From the NCBI GenBank assembly GCA_013823325.1, contig PNLY01000022.1, positions 1-64,000 on the forward strand: a stretch of 64,000 bases of DNA, in the 5' to 3' direction. A program made the position numbers and the translations under genes. The notes under the pieces are model-generated. The model ran no database searches, was not told where the DNA came from, and worked only from the letters and a program-made list of their open reading frames with translations. Source of the stretch: Methylobacterium sp. Lineage in GTDB: Bacteria; Pseudomonadota; Alphaproteobacteria; Rhizobiales; Beijerinckiaceae. Positions 8,139-17,194 of the stretch are shown here, in pieces (the stretch's first letter is position 1; each line of letters begins with the position of its first letter).

Positions 8139-9722
8139 TCAGCCCTTGCGCAGATTGGTGAAGACTGGGACGCCGTCGAGCATGCCAGTCAGGTTCTTGC
8201 GATAGGCGACCGGCTGAAGGTACTGCCCGGCCGGGACGTAAGGCACGTCCTGCATCGCCTGCAGCTCGATCTCGCGGGCGATCGCCTTCTGCTCGGCCGG
8301 ATCGGCAGCGGTTAGGAAGCGGGCGCGCAGCGCTTCCATCTGCGGGCTGTCGGGCCAGCCCGGGCTGCCCTTGGCGCCATTGCCGCGTAAGGGCGAGCTC
8401 GTCGCCGGCGAGCCGAGATCGAGCCCGGCCCAATAGGTGACGTAGCAGCTCCAGCCGCCCTGCTCGACCGGGCTGCGGTTGCCGATGCGCTGCAGGACGG
8501 TGCCCCAGTCGGCGGCGACGAAGTCGACATTGACTCCGATCTTGCGCAGCGCATCGGCGGCGACATCGCAGACCAGGGCGATGCGCGGCACGTCCTGCGC
8601 CGCAAGGAACACGGTACGCTCGCCCTTGTAGCCGGCGGCAGCGAGCTCCTGCTTGAGCTTGCCGAAATCCTTCGGGCCCTTCAGGGCTTTGGCCGCGACG
8701 TCGGAGGCCATCGGCGAGTTGTTCGGGAAGAAGCCGATGCTGCCGCGCTCGACCTGCGGATCGCCGCCGCAAACCGCGTTCATGCACTCCTCCTGGTCGA
8801 TCGCCTGGAGGATGACGCGGCGGATCGCCGGGTTGTTGAAGGGCGGCTGCAGATGGTTGAGCCGGAGCTGCCCGGCCATGCCGGTCCGGTCTTTGACCTC
8901 GACGACGATGTTCGGGTCCTTCCGCAGCAGCGGCAGGAGGTCGATGATCGGCTGCTCGACCCAATCGACCGCGCCGGTCTGCAAGGCTGCGACCGCGGTC
9001 GCGGCATCGGGCATGACGGTGAACTCGACGCGGTCGAGATAGGGCGTGCGTGGGCCGGCGGTGAAGCTCGGTGTGCCCTGGCGCGGGACATAACCCTCGT
9101 GCCTGGCATAGACATGGCGGGCGCCGGCGATGCGCTCGGCGGTGAGATAGCGATAGGGGCCGCTGCCGATCGCTTCAGGAATCTGCTTGAACGGATCGGT
9201 CTGGGCGAGGCGTTCCGGCATGATCGCGGCGACGAGCGCGCTCGGGCGGGCAAGCGCCGCCGGCAACTGCGGGAAGGGAGCCTTCAGGCGGAAGACGATG
9301 GTGCGATCATCCGGCGCCGAAAGCTCGTCAGTCGCCGCCATCAGTGCCTGGCCGAAGGTGTCACGGGCACCCCAGCGCTTGATCGAGGCGACGGCGTCGC
9401 GGGCCAGCACCTTGCTGCCATCGTGGAAGACGAGGCCCGGCCGCAATGTCAGCGTCCAGCGTTTGCCATCCTCCTCGACGACATGGCCTTCGACCATTTG
9501 CGGCTGCGGCTGGAACTGGTCGTCGAGCCCGTAGAGCGTATCCCAGACCAGCAGGGCATGGGTGCGGGTCGAATAGCCGTTGGTCCAGATCGGATCGATG
9601 ATCGCGACGTCGGAATAGGGCACGAAGCGCAGGGTCTTGGCATCCTGCGCGCTGGCGAGATGCGGCGCTGCCGGCAGGAAGGTGGCAGCGGCCGAGGCTT
9701 TCAGGAACTGGCGTCGATCCAT
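8139..9722 (-). CDS. Family-5 ABC transporter solute-binding protein, Tat-exported
   Basis: Periplasmic ligand-binding protein of the DppA/OppA type, 527 residues. The N terminus MDRRQFLKASAAATFLP is a twin-arginine signal ending near ASAQD. Family marks include YDTL-like WDTLYGLD, GLVFHDGS and GSGPYRY. The start at 9722 is preceded by GAGGGG at good spacing; an in-frame codon at 9737 has no site. It is the likely receptor for the two ATPases on the opposite strand. The permease genes are not between them, so the transporter is split. It lies directly downstream of the GntR regulator gene, in the same direction. Confidence 0.92.
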   Translation of the reverse strand: MDRRQFLKASAAATFLPAAPHLASAQDAKTLRFVPYSDVAIIDPIWTNGYSTRTHALLVWDTLYGLDDQFQPQPQMVEGHVVEEDGKRWTLTLRPGLVFHDGSKVLARDAVASIKRWGARDTFGQALMAATDELSAPDDRTIVFRLKAPFPQLPAALARPSALVAAIMPERLAQTDPFKQIPEAIGSGPYRYLTAERIAGARHVYARHEGYVPRQGTPSFTAGPRTPYLDRVEFTVMPDAATAVAALQTGAVDWVEQPIIDLLPLLRKDPNIVVEVKDRTGMAGQLRLNHLQPPFNNPAIRRVILQAIDQEECMNAVCGGDPQVERGSIGFFPNNSPMASDVAAKALKGPKDFGKLKQELAAAGYKGERTVFLAAQDVPRIALVCDVAADALRKIGVNVDFVAADWGTVLQRIGNRSPVEQGGWSCYVTYWAGLDLGSPATSSPLRGNGAKGSPGWPDSPQMEALRARFLTAADPAEQKAIAREIELQAMQDVPYVPAGQYLQPVAYRKNLTGMLDGVPVFTNLRKG

Positions 9723-9803
9723 CGTTGATCCCCTCATTGTTCTGGCAGGCCCTCGGGCGTCCTCAGGAGCGCGGCGTTCTGGCGAGCCGCTGCGTGGTTG
9801 GCG

Positions 9804-10511
9804 TCAGAGCTGGGCGCTAGCCGGCAGGGTCGGTGACAGGCCTGCCGCCTGGCCACGGCTGCGCAGGAACTCGGCAAGGCGAGGCGCGGTGCGCAGGACG
9901 TGGTCGCGCATCACCGCCTCGGCATGCTCGGCATCGCCGGTCCGGATCGCCTCGACGACCTCGTCCTGGCGCTCGGTGGCATGAGCGGGCTGGGCGACAT
10001 GGTGCAGCCAGACGCGCATAGAGGGCTCGACGGCGATATGCAGCGCTGCGATCTGGGCGATCAGCTTGGGCCGTCCGCTGAGGCCGCAGATATAGGCGTG
10101 GAACTCCTGGTGCCGGCTCAGCCAGTCGGCGCCGCCGGCTGCACCGGCGCGGTGCATGCGGGCGAGATGGTCGTCGAGCTCGGCCAGTGCCGCCGCGTCG
10201 AAGCGCGGCATGGCCAGGCGCACGGCCAAGCCCTCCAGCACGGAGCGGATCTCGAAGAGCTCGTAGATCTCTTCGATGGTCAGGCCGGAGACGACACAGC
10301 CGCGATTGGGACGGATCAGGACGAGGCCTTCATTGGCGAGGCGCTGGAAGGCCTCGCGCACCGGCATGCGGCTCATGGCGAGCTCGCGCGCGATCGTCTC
10401 CGGGATCAGGCGCTCGCCCGGCTGATAGCGCCCGCTGCGGATGTCCTGCAGGATGGCGCGATAGGCCTCGTCCTGCGCCGTCGCGGCCATGCCTTTAGCG
10501 GCAAAGCTCAT
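9804..10511 (-). CDS. GntR-family (FadR/FCD subfamily) transcriptional regulator
   Basis: DNA-binding regulator of 235 residues: N-terminal winged helix (ILQDIRSGRYQPGERL, then MSRMPVREAFQRL) and a C-terminal all-helical FCD ligand domain with conserved His residues (RHQEFH). The start at 10511 has an AGGGGAAA site. It heads a minus-strand run with the binding protein and gamma-glutamyltransferase. Members usually repress a neighbouring catabolic operon and release on binding a carboxylic acid; here it probably controls the 0-10 kb locus. Overlapping palindromes lie just upstream at 10547-10569. Confidence 0.93.
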   Translation of the reverse strand: MSFAAKGMAATAQDEAYRAILQDIRSGRYQPGERLIPETIARELAMSRMPVREAFQRLANEGLVLIRPNRGCVVSGLTIEEIYELFEIRSVLEGLAVRLAMPRFDAAALAELDDHLARMHRAGAAGGADWLSRHQEFHAYICGLSGRPKLIAQIAALHIAVEPSMRVWLHHVAQPAHATERQDEVVEAIRTGDAEHAEAVMRDHVLRTAPRLAEFLRSRGQAAGLSPTLPASAQL

Positions 10512-10546
10512 CCCGTTTCCCCTGCTCCCGCCGACACGCGATCAGC

Positions 10547-10569
10547 CACTCTGTATGAGTGTATCCACT
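10547..10569. promoter_or_regulatory. Overlapping palindromes upstream of GntR gene
   Basis: CACTC-TGTAT-GAGTG (10547-10561) overlaps AGTG-TATC-CACT (10558-10569). The region is locally AT-rich and 36 bp from the GntR start, which fits an autoregulatory operator. The assignment is inference from position and symmetry. Confidence 0.45.
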
Positions 10570-10634
10570 ATTACAAAGGCAGAAACCGGCAGCGCGCAAG
10601 GGGCCTTGCGCTGTCGGGGAGCGATTGTGCTTGA

Positions 10635-11786
10635 TCAGAGCGCCGCGGCGTAGAACTCGAGATAGCGGCGCGTGACCTCGTGCCAGGAGTAGGATGCGAG
10701 GTCGAAGAGGCGCGGGCGCGTATTGCCGGGGTAACGGACGAGATCGGCATAAGCCTGCTCGACGGCAGAGGCAGCCTCGTCCGGATCGGCGAAATCGACG
10801 GTGCGGACGACAGGGAACTTGCTGGCGAGGCCAGCGAAGGCCGCATTGGGCTGGACGACCGGCACGAGGCCGGCGCTCATCGCCTCGACCAGAGCAAGGC
10901 CGAAACCCTCGAACTCCGAGGCGGAGACGAAGAGCGAGGCGCGGCTCATCACCTGCCTTGCCGCGGCATCGTCGAGGCCGAGATGAATGGTGACGTTCTG
11001 CTCCATGCCGGCGTCTGCGATCGCCTTGTGCAGCGCTCCTTCCGTCCAGTCCGAGGCGACGCCGAGCATGTCGAGCTGCCAGGATGGATCGCGCCGCGCC
11101 AGGGCCGCCATCGTCGCGATCAGCCGGTCCGGCCGCTTGTTCTTGGAGAAGCGGCCGATGCTGACCAGGCGCCGCTGCGGGTCGGGACTGGAGGCGCCGG
11201 CGAACTTGTCGAGGTCGACGCCGTTCTCGATCACCCGGACCTTGCCGGGCGCGAGCCGCTCGAACATGCGGGCATCGTTCGTGCTGCAGCCGGCGATACC
11301 GCGATAGACCTGTGCCGAGAGCCGGGTCGGGCCGTTGAACCAGAGCGTCTTCAGGCCGGCGAAGTCGCTAGTGTGGAAGAAGCCGCCATGGGTGGTGGCG
11401 ACGAGCGGCTTGCGATGCAGCAGCCAACCCAGAGCGAGCGCATCGAAGAAGAAGTCGATCGCGTGGACATGGACGAGATCGGCATCGCGCAGATGCGAGA
11501 AGACCTGAGGTGCGAGCGGATAGCGCGTCGAGCCGCGGAAGGGAATGCGGGTGACGGGGATGCCGTCGATCACCTCGCTCGCCGGCAGGACGAGTTCCGG
11601 CCGCGAAAACAGCCGGTCGAGCGTCACCACGGAAGGCTTGAGGCCGAGCGCCAGCTGCGCCCGGCAGAGATTGGCGACGACGTCTTCCAGCCCGCCGCGA
11701 TTGGGCAGGAACTGGCGCACGACATGGACGATGCGCGTGCCTACTGGCACTGCGGGCGCCGAACGATGGGAGAATGGGGCGGTCAC
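10635..11786 (-). CDS. Glycosyltransferase family 4 (GT-B fold)
   Basis: A 383-residue GT4-type retaining glycosyltransferase acting at the cytoplasmic face of the membrane on a lipid-linked glycan. It has an N-terminal acceptor domain opening with RIVHVVRQFLPNRGGLEDVV, a central SIGRFSKNKRPDRLI and the donor-binding ASEFEGFGLALVEAMSAG motif. The GTG start at 11786 overlaps the stop of the GH5 gene by 4 bp, which decides the start although the frame stays open further. It is the last gene of the five-gene minus-strand exopolysaccharide operon. The transferred sugar is unknown. Confidence 0.9.
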   Translation of the reverse strand: MTAPFSHRSAPAVPVGTRIVHVVRQFLPNRGGLEDVVANLCRAQLALGLKPSVVTLDRLFSRPELVLPASEVIDGIPVTRIPFRGSTRYPLAPQVFSHLRDADLVHVHAIDFFFDALALGWLLHRKPLVATTHGGFFHTSDFAGLKTLWFNGPTRLSAQVYRGIAGCSTNDARMFERLAPGKVRVIENGVDLDKFAGASSPDPQRRLVSIGRFSKNKRPDRLIATMAALARRDPSWQLDMLGVASDWTEGALHKAIADAGMEQNVTIHLGLDDAAARQVMSRASLFVSASEFEGFGLALVEAMSAGLVPVVQPNAAFAGLASKFPVVRTVDFADPDEAASAVEQAYADLVRYPGNTRPRLFDLASYSWHEVTRRYLEFYAAAL

Positions 11787-12811
11787 GATCTGGCCTCCCG
11801 GCCGCAGATGGCGCTTGGCCGCTTCACCTTCAAGCGTTCGATCAGCACCTTCATCTGCGGGCGCTCGCCGGTCTTGGTCGGTTCGAGATTGAAGACATAG
11901 TCCGCCGGCCACCAGGGCCCGGCCCCCCAGGCGGTCCAGCCGAGCCATTGCTGCGGGCTGGCGTCGACCTTCGCCACCATCTGCCGGAGCGCGGTCAGGC
12001 ATTCCGGCTTGTTGGACGCGGCAAACTCGCCGAGGAAGCCGCGACGGCCATTGGCCTTGAGCCAGGCGGTGACGTCGTCGATCGCCTTCAGTGCGCCGGC
12101 CGCGGCCGAGCATTCCGGGGCGCGGCCGGAATAGTCGGCGTCGAGATATTGGTGGAAGTCGTAGGCATAGCGGTCGAGCGGATCGAGGACGCCAAGAAGA
12201 TCGCGGCCATTGTTGCCGACCGGGAGATCGGAGGTCCAGCTATGGGCGCCGCCGAAGGCGGTGCCCGTGACCAGCAGGAGCTGTTTCGCGCCGGCCTTGC
12301 GGATCGCGGCGATGGCGATGTTCTGGATCTTCGCCCAGTTCGCGCTGGTGATGTCGTATGGCTCGTTCATCAGCGAGAAAACGAGTCTCGGCCGGTCGCG
12401 ATAGTGCTCTGCGAGCCTGCGCCAGACATCGGCCAGCGCCTCGGCCTGAAGCTCCTTCGAGCCGAGCTGCTTCTTGGCGTAATAGCCGTAATTATGCAGG
12501 TCGATGATCGCGATCAGCCCGGCCTCGTTGATCCGCCTGACGGTCTGGTCGAGATAGGCCAGCTCCATGATGTCGAGCCCGCCGTTGAGATCAGGCTGGA
12601 TGCGCTCCCAGCGGAAGGGCAGGCGGATGGCGCTGGCGCCGAGCTTGCCGAGCCGCTGGATCGCGGCTTCGCTCGGATAGGTGTAGTCGGTGTCGACCTT
12701 GCCGGGCGTGTCGCCGAATTCGGCGCCCGACAGGTTGACGCCGCGCAGGCAGGTCTCCGCCTGTGCCGGCGTGGCGGCGAGCAGGGCCAAGGCGAATATG
12801 GCCCGCTTCAC
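11783..12811 (-). CDS. Secreted glycoside hydrolase family 5 (endoglucanase-like)
   Basis: A 342-residue GH5 enzyme with a Sec signal peptide (MKRAIFALALLAATPAQAE). The acid/base Glu150 is in FSLMNEPYD and the nucleophile Glu262 in GFLGEFAAS; HNY at 106-108 is the conserved active-site His-Asn region. GH5 includes endo-1,4-glucanases and mannanases. Inside a polysaccharide operon such enzymes usually trim or release the growing chain in the periplasm, as CelC/BcsZ-type hydrolases do in cellulose systems. It overlaps both neighbours by 4 bp. The exact linkage cleaved is unknown. Confidence 0.92.
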   Translation of the reverse strand: MKRAIFALALLAATPAQAETCLRGVNLSGAEFGDTPGKVDTDYTYPSEAAIQRLGKLGASAIRLPFRWERIQPDLNGGLDIMELAYLDQTVRRINEAGLIAIIDLHNYGYYAKKQLGSKELQAEALADVWRRLAEHYRDRPRLVFSLMNEPYDITSANWAKIQNIAIAAIRKAGAKQLLLVTGTAFGGAHSWTSDLPVGNNGRDLLGVLDPLDRYAYDFHQYLDADYSGRAPECSAAAGALKAIDDVTAWLKANGRRGFLGEFAASNKPECLTALRQMVAKVDASPQQWLGWTAWGAGPWWPADYVFNLEPTKTGERPQMKVLIERLKVKRPSAICGREARS

Positions 12812-14592
12812 GGCGCGACGATCCGCATGAGCGCATCCAGCAGCCGGCGCCCGGCTGCAAGATGCGTAAAATTGTGGTCGGCGTCGGCGAGCATGGTCAG
12901 CGAGGCATTCGGATAGGCGGAAAGGCCCTTGCCGGCCTCGCCGAAATAGGTCTCGAGCTCAGCCAGGCCGACATCGCCATCGGCATAGAGCAGCGAGAGT
13001 TGGACATTTCGCGCCGCGAGCGTGGCGAAATGACGATGGCACTGATGATGGAGCCGGCCATGCTTGGTCAGGCGCCCGAGAACGGGCGCGAGCTTGACCG
13101 AGAGCCGCTTGCGATAGCGCCAGATCAGATAGCGCCCCGCCGGTCCGACGCGGAGCTTGCCGGTGAGCAGGCGGCGCAGCCCGTCCTTGCGGGCGAGCGT
13201 CGCGCCGAGATCACCGGCGCTGCGATGGGCATAGCGGATCGCATCCTCGACGCTCTCGTCGGGGTCCCAGACGAAGCGTTCATTGTTGACGATGACGAGG
13301 CGGCGGATGCGCGCGTCGACGACGGCGGCGTGGAAGGCGGCATAGGCGCCGCTGCAGCGCCCGATCAGGACGGGCGCATCGAAGCCGCGCGCATGCATGG
13401 CGTCGATGGCGAGGCGGACATCGTCGATCTGCGCCTGCGAATAGAGGATTTCCTCCGGGCCATCGGCAGCGATCCCGCTGTCGCCGACGCTGCTGGCGTC
13501 GAAGCGCAATGAAGCGACGCCGCGCCGGGCGAAGGCGCGCGCCTGGATGACGCTGACCCGGGCCCAGCCGATATGGTAGTCGCGCCCGGCATTGACGAAG
13601 ATGATGGGCTCGCGTGCCGCCGGCCCGAGCGGCTCGCAAAGCACGCCGAAGAGCCGGCCATCCGGGCCGAAGCGGATCGGCCGCTCGACGAAACCGTCGC
13701 CGAGCAGGCCCTCGGCCGGGCCAGGCAATTGGGCCGTCCCGGTCACCGCGGAGCCGGCGGCGGCAGGCGCCGCCTGCTCGGCGATCCAGTCGACGATCCC
13801 CGTGATCGTCGCCTTGGGCGGACGAGCCGCGGTCGGGTCGGTGGTTAGCGTCTCGTAGCCGTCATAGTCGCGCTGCCTCACCGCGGCGCCGAGGCCGGTG
13901 AGCGCCTCCGCCAGGGCCGCATCGCCACCATGGCCTGGCCGCGACAATAGCAGCACCTGCTCGGATGGCGCCTGTTGGAGCGCGCTTGTGCCGAGCGTCG
14001 CGATCGCCGGCAGGCGGCCGGGCGCGATGCGCAGGCCCGCCACGGCGCAGCGCGTATCGTCGTCCGGGTCGGTGCCGATGCCGATGCGATCGGAGACGAT
14101 GCGCGTCCAGGCCGAGAGCTCGCGCAGATAGCGCTTGCCGTTGCCGACCGGGGCCATCAGCACGCTGGCGGCGATCGGAGCGAGTTCTTCGGCGAGCTTG
14201 AGCGCCAGCGTCCCGCCGAGCCCCTGGCCGAGCAGGACGAGGCGCTCGCAGCCGCTGGCGCGCCGCAGCAGCTCGGCGGCGGCGCGGATCGTCTCGAACC
14301 AGTCGTCCAGCCCTTGCACATCGGCAGCCTCATGGGCGTCGCCCTGGCCGGGATAGTCGAAGCGCAGGCAGGCAATGCCCTTGTCCGAGATTGCCTGCGC
14401 CAGGCTGCGCCAGGTCGCGCGCAGGCAGAGCTCCTCATAGCCGATGGCGCCGAGCATCAGCACAGCGACCGGGGCGTGGCCGGCATGGAGCATGCCCATG
14501 CTGCGGCCTAAGGTCACCGGCGTGCCGAAGGGCGAGGGAGCCATGCTCGTCTCGCCGGCCGGGTCGATACGATAGGCTGCGGCTACCGTCAT
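12808..14592 (-). CDS. Double-domain alpha/beta hydrolase with non-serine nucleophile elbows
   Basis: A 594-residue protein made of two alpha/beta-hydrolase domains (about 20-275 and 300-590). In the first, the GxSxG elbow reads G-Q-G-L-G, with Gly124 in place of the nucleophile, so this half should be inactive. In the second it reads G-R-C-S-G, placing Cys413 at the nucleophile position, with an Asp near 538-540 and His573 completing a plausible triad. Cysteine at this site recalls the exosortase-A-system-associated hydrolase 1 family, also found in EPS loci, but no exosortase gene is present here. It lies between the flippase and GH5 genes with 4-bp overlaps on both sides. It may add or remove an acyl substituent of the glycan. 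Confidence 0.85.
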   Translation of the reverse strand: MTVAAAYRIDPAGETSMAPSPFGTPVTLGRSMGMLHAGHAPVAVLMLGAIGYEELCLRATWRSLAQAISDKGIACLRFDYPGQGDAHEAADVQGLDDWFETIRAAAELLRRASGCERLVLLGQGLGGTLALKLAEELAPIAASVLMAPVGNGKRYLRELSAWTRIVSDRIGIGTDPDDDTRCAVAGLRIAPGRLPAIATLGTSALQQAPSEQVLLLSRPGHGGDAALAEALTGLGAAVRQRDYDGYETLTTDPTAARPPKATITGIVDWIAEQAAPAAAGSAVTGTAQLPGPAEGLLGDGFVERPIRFGPDGRLFGVLCEPLGPAAREPIIFVNAGRDYHIGWARVSVIQARAFARRGVASLRFDASSVGDSGIAADGPEEILYSQAQIDDVRLAIDAMHARGFDAPVLIGRCSGAYAAFHAAVVDARIRRLVIVNNERFVWDPDESVEDAIRYAHRSAGDLGATLARKDGLRRLLTGKLRVGPAGRYLIWRYRKRLSVKLAPVLGRLTKHGRLHHQCHRHFATLAARNVQLSLLYADGDVGLAELETYFGEAGKGLSAYPNASLTMLADADHNFTHLAAGRRLLDALMRIVAP

Positions 14593-15971
14593 CGGCCGGC
14601 TCCTTCGCTGGCGCGGCCGGGCGGCAGCGGGTCTGGCTTATCTTCAGGCGCGCCGCCGAACAGGAAGGGCCGGAAGAAGGCGGTCGCCATGTTGTCGATC
14701 CGCCATTTCTGCTTGATCCAGTACCAGGCGGCGAGGCTGGAGGCGGTGCTGAAGATTAGCCCGGCGATGGCGATACCCATCAGCCCGCCGACCCGCGCCA
14801 GCGCGTAGAGCAGGCCGAGATAGAGGACGAACATGATCGCCCGCGCGATCAGGAAAAAGCGCTCGCCGCCGCCGATCATCAGCAGCCAGGAGCCGGGGCC
14901 GAAGAAGGCGAGCGAGACTGACATCACGCAGAGCGCGACCAGCACGTTCTCGTGCTGGACGAACTCCGGATTGAACAGATGCAGAATGAAAGGCGCGACG
15001 ACAGCGAGCGCGAGCGCGCCGAGCAAAGAGATGCAGAAGCTGGCGAAGGAGAGCCGCCCGATCAGCAGTTGCGCGCCGGCCGTGTCGGATTTCTGGAAGC
15101 GGGCGGCGATCATCGGGATGCCGACCGTGTCGATCGCCGCCAGCGGCAGCAGGAGCAGCATCGAAATGCGCAGCGCGACGAAATAGAAGCCGGCTTCGTT
15201 GAGGCCGAGCAGCGCGCCGATCAGGATGGTCTCAAGATAGGCAGAGGCCGAGTTCAGCACGTTGTTGGCGATGAAATAGCCGCTTTCGCGGCGCCATTCG
15301 CCATGAGTTTCCGGCGGTACCTGGTCGCGTGCCCTGAGCCAGCTCACCCCTTCGTCCTGGAGGAAGCAAACGCTCTGGTAGAGCGTCGTCGCGGCCAGCA
15401 GGCCGGTGACGATCGCCATCGCGCCCGCGCCCCCGCCCAGGAGGCCGGCGAGCCCGGCGCCGGCGATCAGCAGGATCGAGCTGCCGCGCCAGACGATCTC
15501 GCGCGGCACCAGCGACATGTTGATCCGGCCATGGATGCGGAAATAGTTCTGGAGGTATTCGCTGAGCGCGAAGATCGCCGCGAAGACGAAGGCAAGCCAG
15601 AGATAGTGATAGGTCGGCGGCAGCCGCTCGGCGAAGAGCCAGAGCGGCAGCGCCGCCGCCAGCAGCACGAAGCAGCCGAGCGCGAGCCAGCGCGCGTTGA
15701 CGCCCAGCAGCGCCTGGTTGAGCGGATGGCCGCTCGCTTCGGCCCGGCGGTAATGCTTCACCACCAGGATCTGTTGGCCGAGCACGGCGATCAGCCCGAG
15801 CGCGCTGCCGATCGAGAACAGGAAGACATAGAGCCCGTATTCCGAGGTCGGCAGGAAATGGCTCGCGGCCAGCAGCACCAGGAAGCTGAGCAGCGTGCTG
15901 CTGAAGCGCGACGAGAAGGCCGGCAGGAAGCGGCCGGCGCCGTTCCAGGCGAGATCGAGCAGTTCCCTCAC
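14589..15971 (-). CDS. Polysaccharide flippase-like membrane protein (MOP superfamily)
   Basis: A 460-residue integral membrane protein with about 12-14 hydrophobic segments, starting with FSSTLLSFLVLLAASHFLP and continuing as pairs of helices to the C terminus. The arrangement fits Wzx/oligosaccharide flippases, which move lipid-linked repeat units across the inner membrane. It overlaps the upstream glycosyltransferase and the downstream hydrolase by 4 bp. Together with the polymerase-like and chain-length genes across the divergent promoter it makes a Wzx/Wzy-type pathway likely. Confidence 0.88.
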   Translation of the reverse strand: MRELLDLAWNGAGRFLPAFSSRFSSTLLSFLVLLAASHFLPTSEYGLYVFLFSIGSALGLIAVLGQQILVVKHYRRAEASGHPLNQALLGVNARWLALGCFVLLAAALPLWLFAERLPPTYHYLWLAFVFAAIFALSEYLQNYFRIHGRINMSLVPREIVWRGSSILLIAGAGLAGLLGGGAGAMAIVTGLLAATTLYQSVCFLQDEGVSWLRARDQVPPETHGEWRRESGYFIANNVLNSASAYLETILIGALLGLNEAGFYFVALRISMLLLLPLAAIDTVGIPMIAARFQKSDTAGAQLLIGRLSFASFCISLLGALALAVVAPFILHLFNPEFVQHENVLVALCVMSVSLAFFGPGSWLLMIGGGERFFLIARAIMFVLYLGLLYALARVGGLMGIAIAGLIFSTASSLAAWYWIKQKWRIDNMATAFFRPFLFGGAPEDKPDPLPPGRASEGAGR

Positions 15972-17194
15972 GGCTGCGCCTCCCGCGGCTGCAGGAGGGC
16001 GGTCCCGGCCGGCTTGCCGGCGAGGCCGTCGAAGACGGCGCCATAGGCGGCGGCGATCCGGTCCGGGCTGTAGCGGGCGGCGGCGGCGAGCGCACTGGCC
16101 GATTGCGTGGCGACGAGCGCCCGATCCCTCGCGTAGGCGATGATCTGCTCGGCCAGCGCGGCATCGTCGCCCGGCGCGAACAGGGCGCCGTTGACGCCCG
16201 GCTGGATCGTCTCGGGAATACCGCCGGACCTGGCGCCGATCACCGGAACGCCATGGGCGAAGGCCTCGATCACAACCCGCCCGAACGGCTCGCGGAACAG
16301 CGAGGGGACGGCGAGGACGTCGATGTCAGGCAGGAACGCGTCCGGCTTGGTCCAGCCGAGGAAGCGGGTGTTCTGCGCCGGGAAGCGCTCGGGCAGCGCC
16401 TTGGCATAGTCGCTCTGGCCGGTGCCGGCGATCAGGAACTCGACAGACTGGCCTGCGAGCCGCTGCGCCGCCGCGGCCAGCGTGTCCAGCCCCTTGATGG
16501 GATCGTGGACGCCGATGAAGCCGATGCGCAGCGGGCGCTCGGCCGGCGGCGCCGTGCGGGGCAGGGCGCCGGGCACAGGCGCGATCGCGCCGGGAATGGC
16601 GTGCGTCGTCGCGTTGGGGAAATAGCCGTGCTCGGTGTGGCGGCCGATGATGAAGTCGGTCTCGCCGATCACCGCGTCGACGAAGCGCGAGTTCAGCTTC
16701 TTGCCATAGGAGGTCACCTGGCAGGAGCTGCAGGCGCGCCCACAATTGTCGTTGCCCTTCCACATGCTGCCCTTCCAGCAGAGCAGGAAGGTGCTGCGCA
16801 GGATATGGGCGACCGGTACGCCGCAGCTCTTCGCCGCCGCCCAGGTTGCGACATTGATGTTCTCGATCGAGTCCGTCAGCACGATGTCCGGCCGCAGGCG
16901 CCTGATCTCGCGGCGCATGACGATGAAGGCGCGCGGATTGAAGTTTTCCAGCGCATGCCAGATCGCCTTCTTCCAGCCCGGACGCGGCAGGCGGTAGTTC
17001 CAGTCGATGTTGAGCGAGCGCAGGCGGTGCACCGGCACGCCGTCATAGGTCTCGTGCTTGTCCTCGCCGGAGACGTTGACGACGGTCAGGTCATGGCCGG
17101 CCGCGAGCAGCAGCTTGGCGACGATCATCGCCGAGATCGGCCCGCCGCCGTCGATGAAGGGCGGGAACGCTGCACAGGCCATCAGGATACGCAT
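15968..17194 (-). CDS. Glycosyltransferase family 4, first gene of the EPS operon
   Basis: A 408-residue GT-B glycosyltransferase. The N terminus MRILMACAAFPPFIDGGGP has the Gly-rich acceptor loop; the C-terminal half carries FIGVHDPIKGLDTL and the donor site PSLFREPFGRVVIEAFAHG. The middle holds a Cys-rich stretch (CWKGSMWKGNDNCGRACSSC) seen in several GT4 proteins of rhizobial EPS loci. The start at 17194 was chosen by homology to the N-terminal strand; the frame runs further upstream without similarity. It is the first gene of the minus-strand operon, divergent from the chain-length gene across a 424-bp gap. Confidence 0.88.
   Translation of the reverse strand: MRILMACAAFPPFIDGGGPISAMIVAKLLLAAGHDLTVVNVSGEDKHETYDGVPVHRLRSLNIDWNYRLPRPGWKKAIWHALENFNPRAFIVMRREIRRLRPDIVLTDSIENINVATWAAAKSCGVPVAHILRSTFLLCWKGSMWKGNDNCGRACSSCQVTSYGKKLNSRFVDAVIGETDFIIGRHTEHGYFPNATTHAIPGAIAPVPGALPRTAPPAERPLRIGFIGVHDPIKGLDTLAAAAQRLAGQSVEFLIAGTGQSDYAKALPERFPAQNTRFLGWTKPDAFLPDIDVLAVPSLFREPFGRVVIEAFAHGVPVIGARSGGIPETIQPGVNGALFAPGDDAALAEQIIAYARDRALVATQSASALAAAARYSPDRIAAAYGAVFDGLAGKPAGTALLQPREAQP

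Noticed and set aside
8071-8964. Possible fusion of gamma-glutamyltransferase with an upstream domain
   Set aside because: The open extension lies antisense-shifted over the binding-protein gene and has no family similarity; the Ggt N terminus is complete at 8070.
10635-12113. Longer start for the second EPS glycosyltransferase
   Set aside because: The added residues overlap the GH5 gene in another frame; the GTG at 11786 overlaps the GH5 stop and begins just before the conserved first strand.
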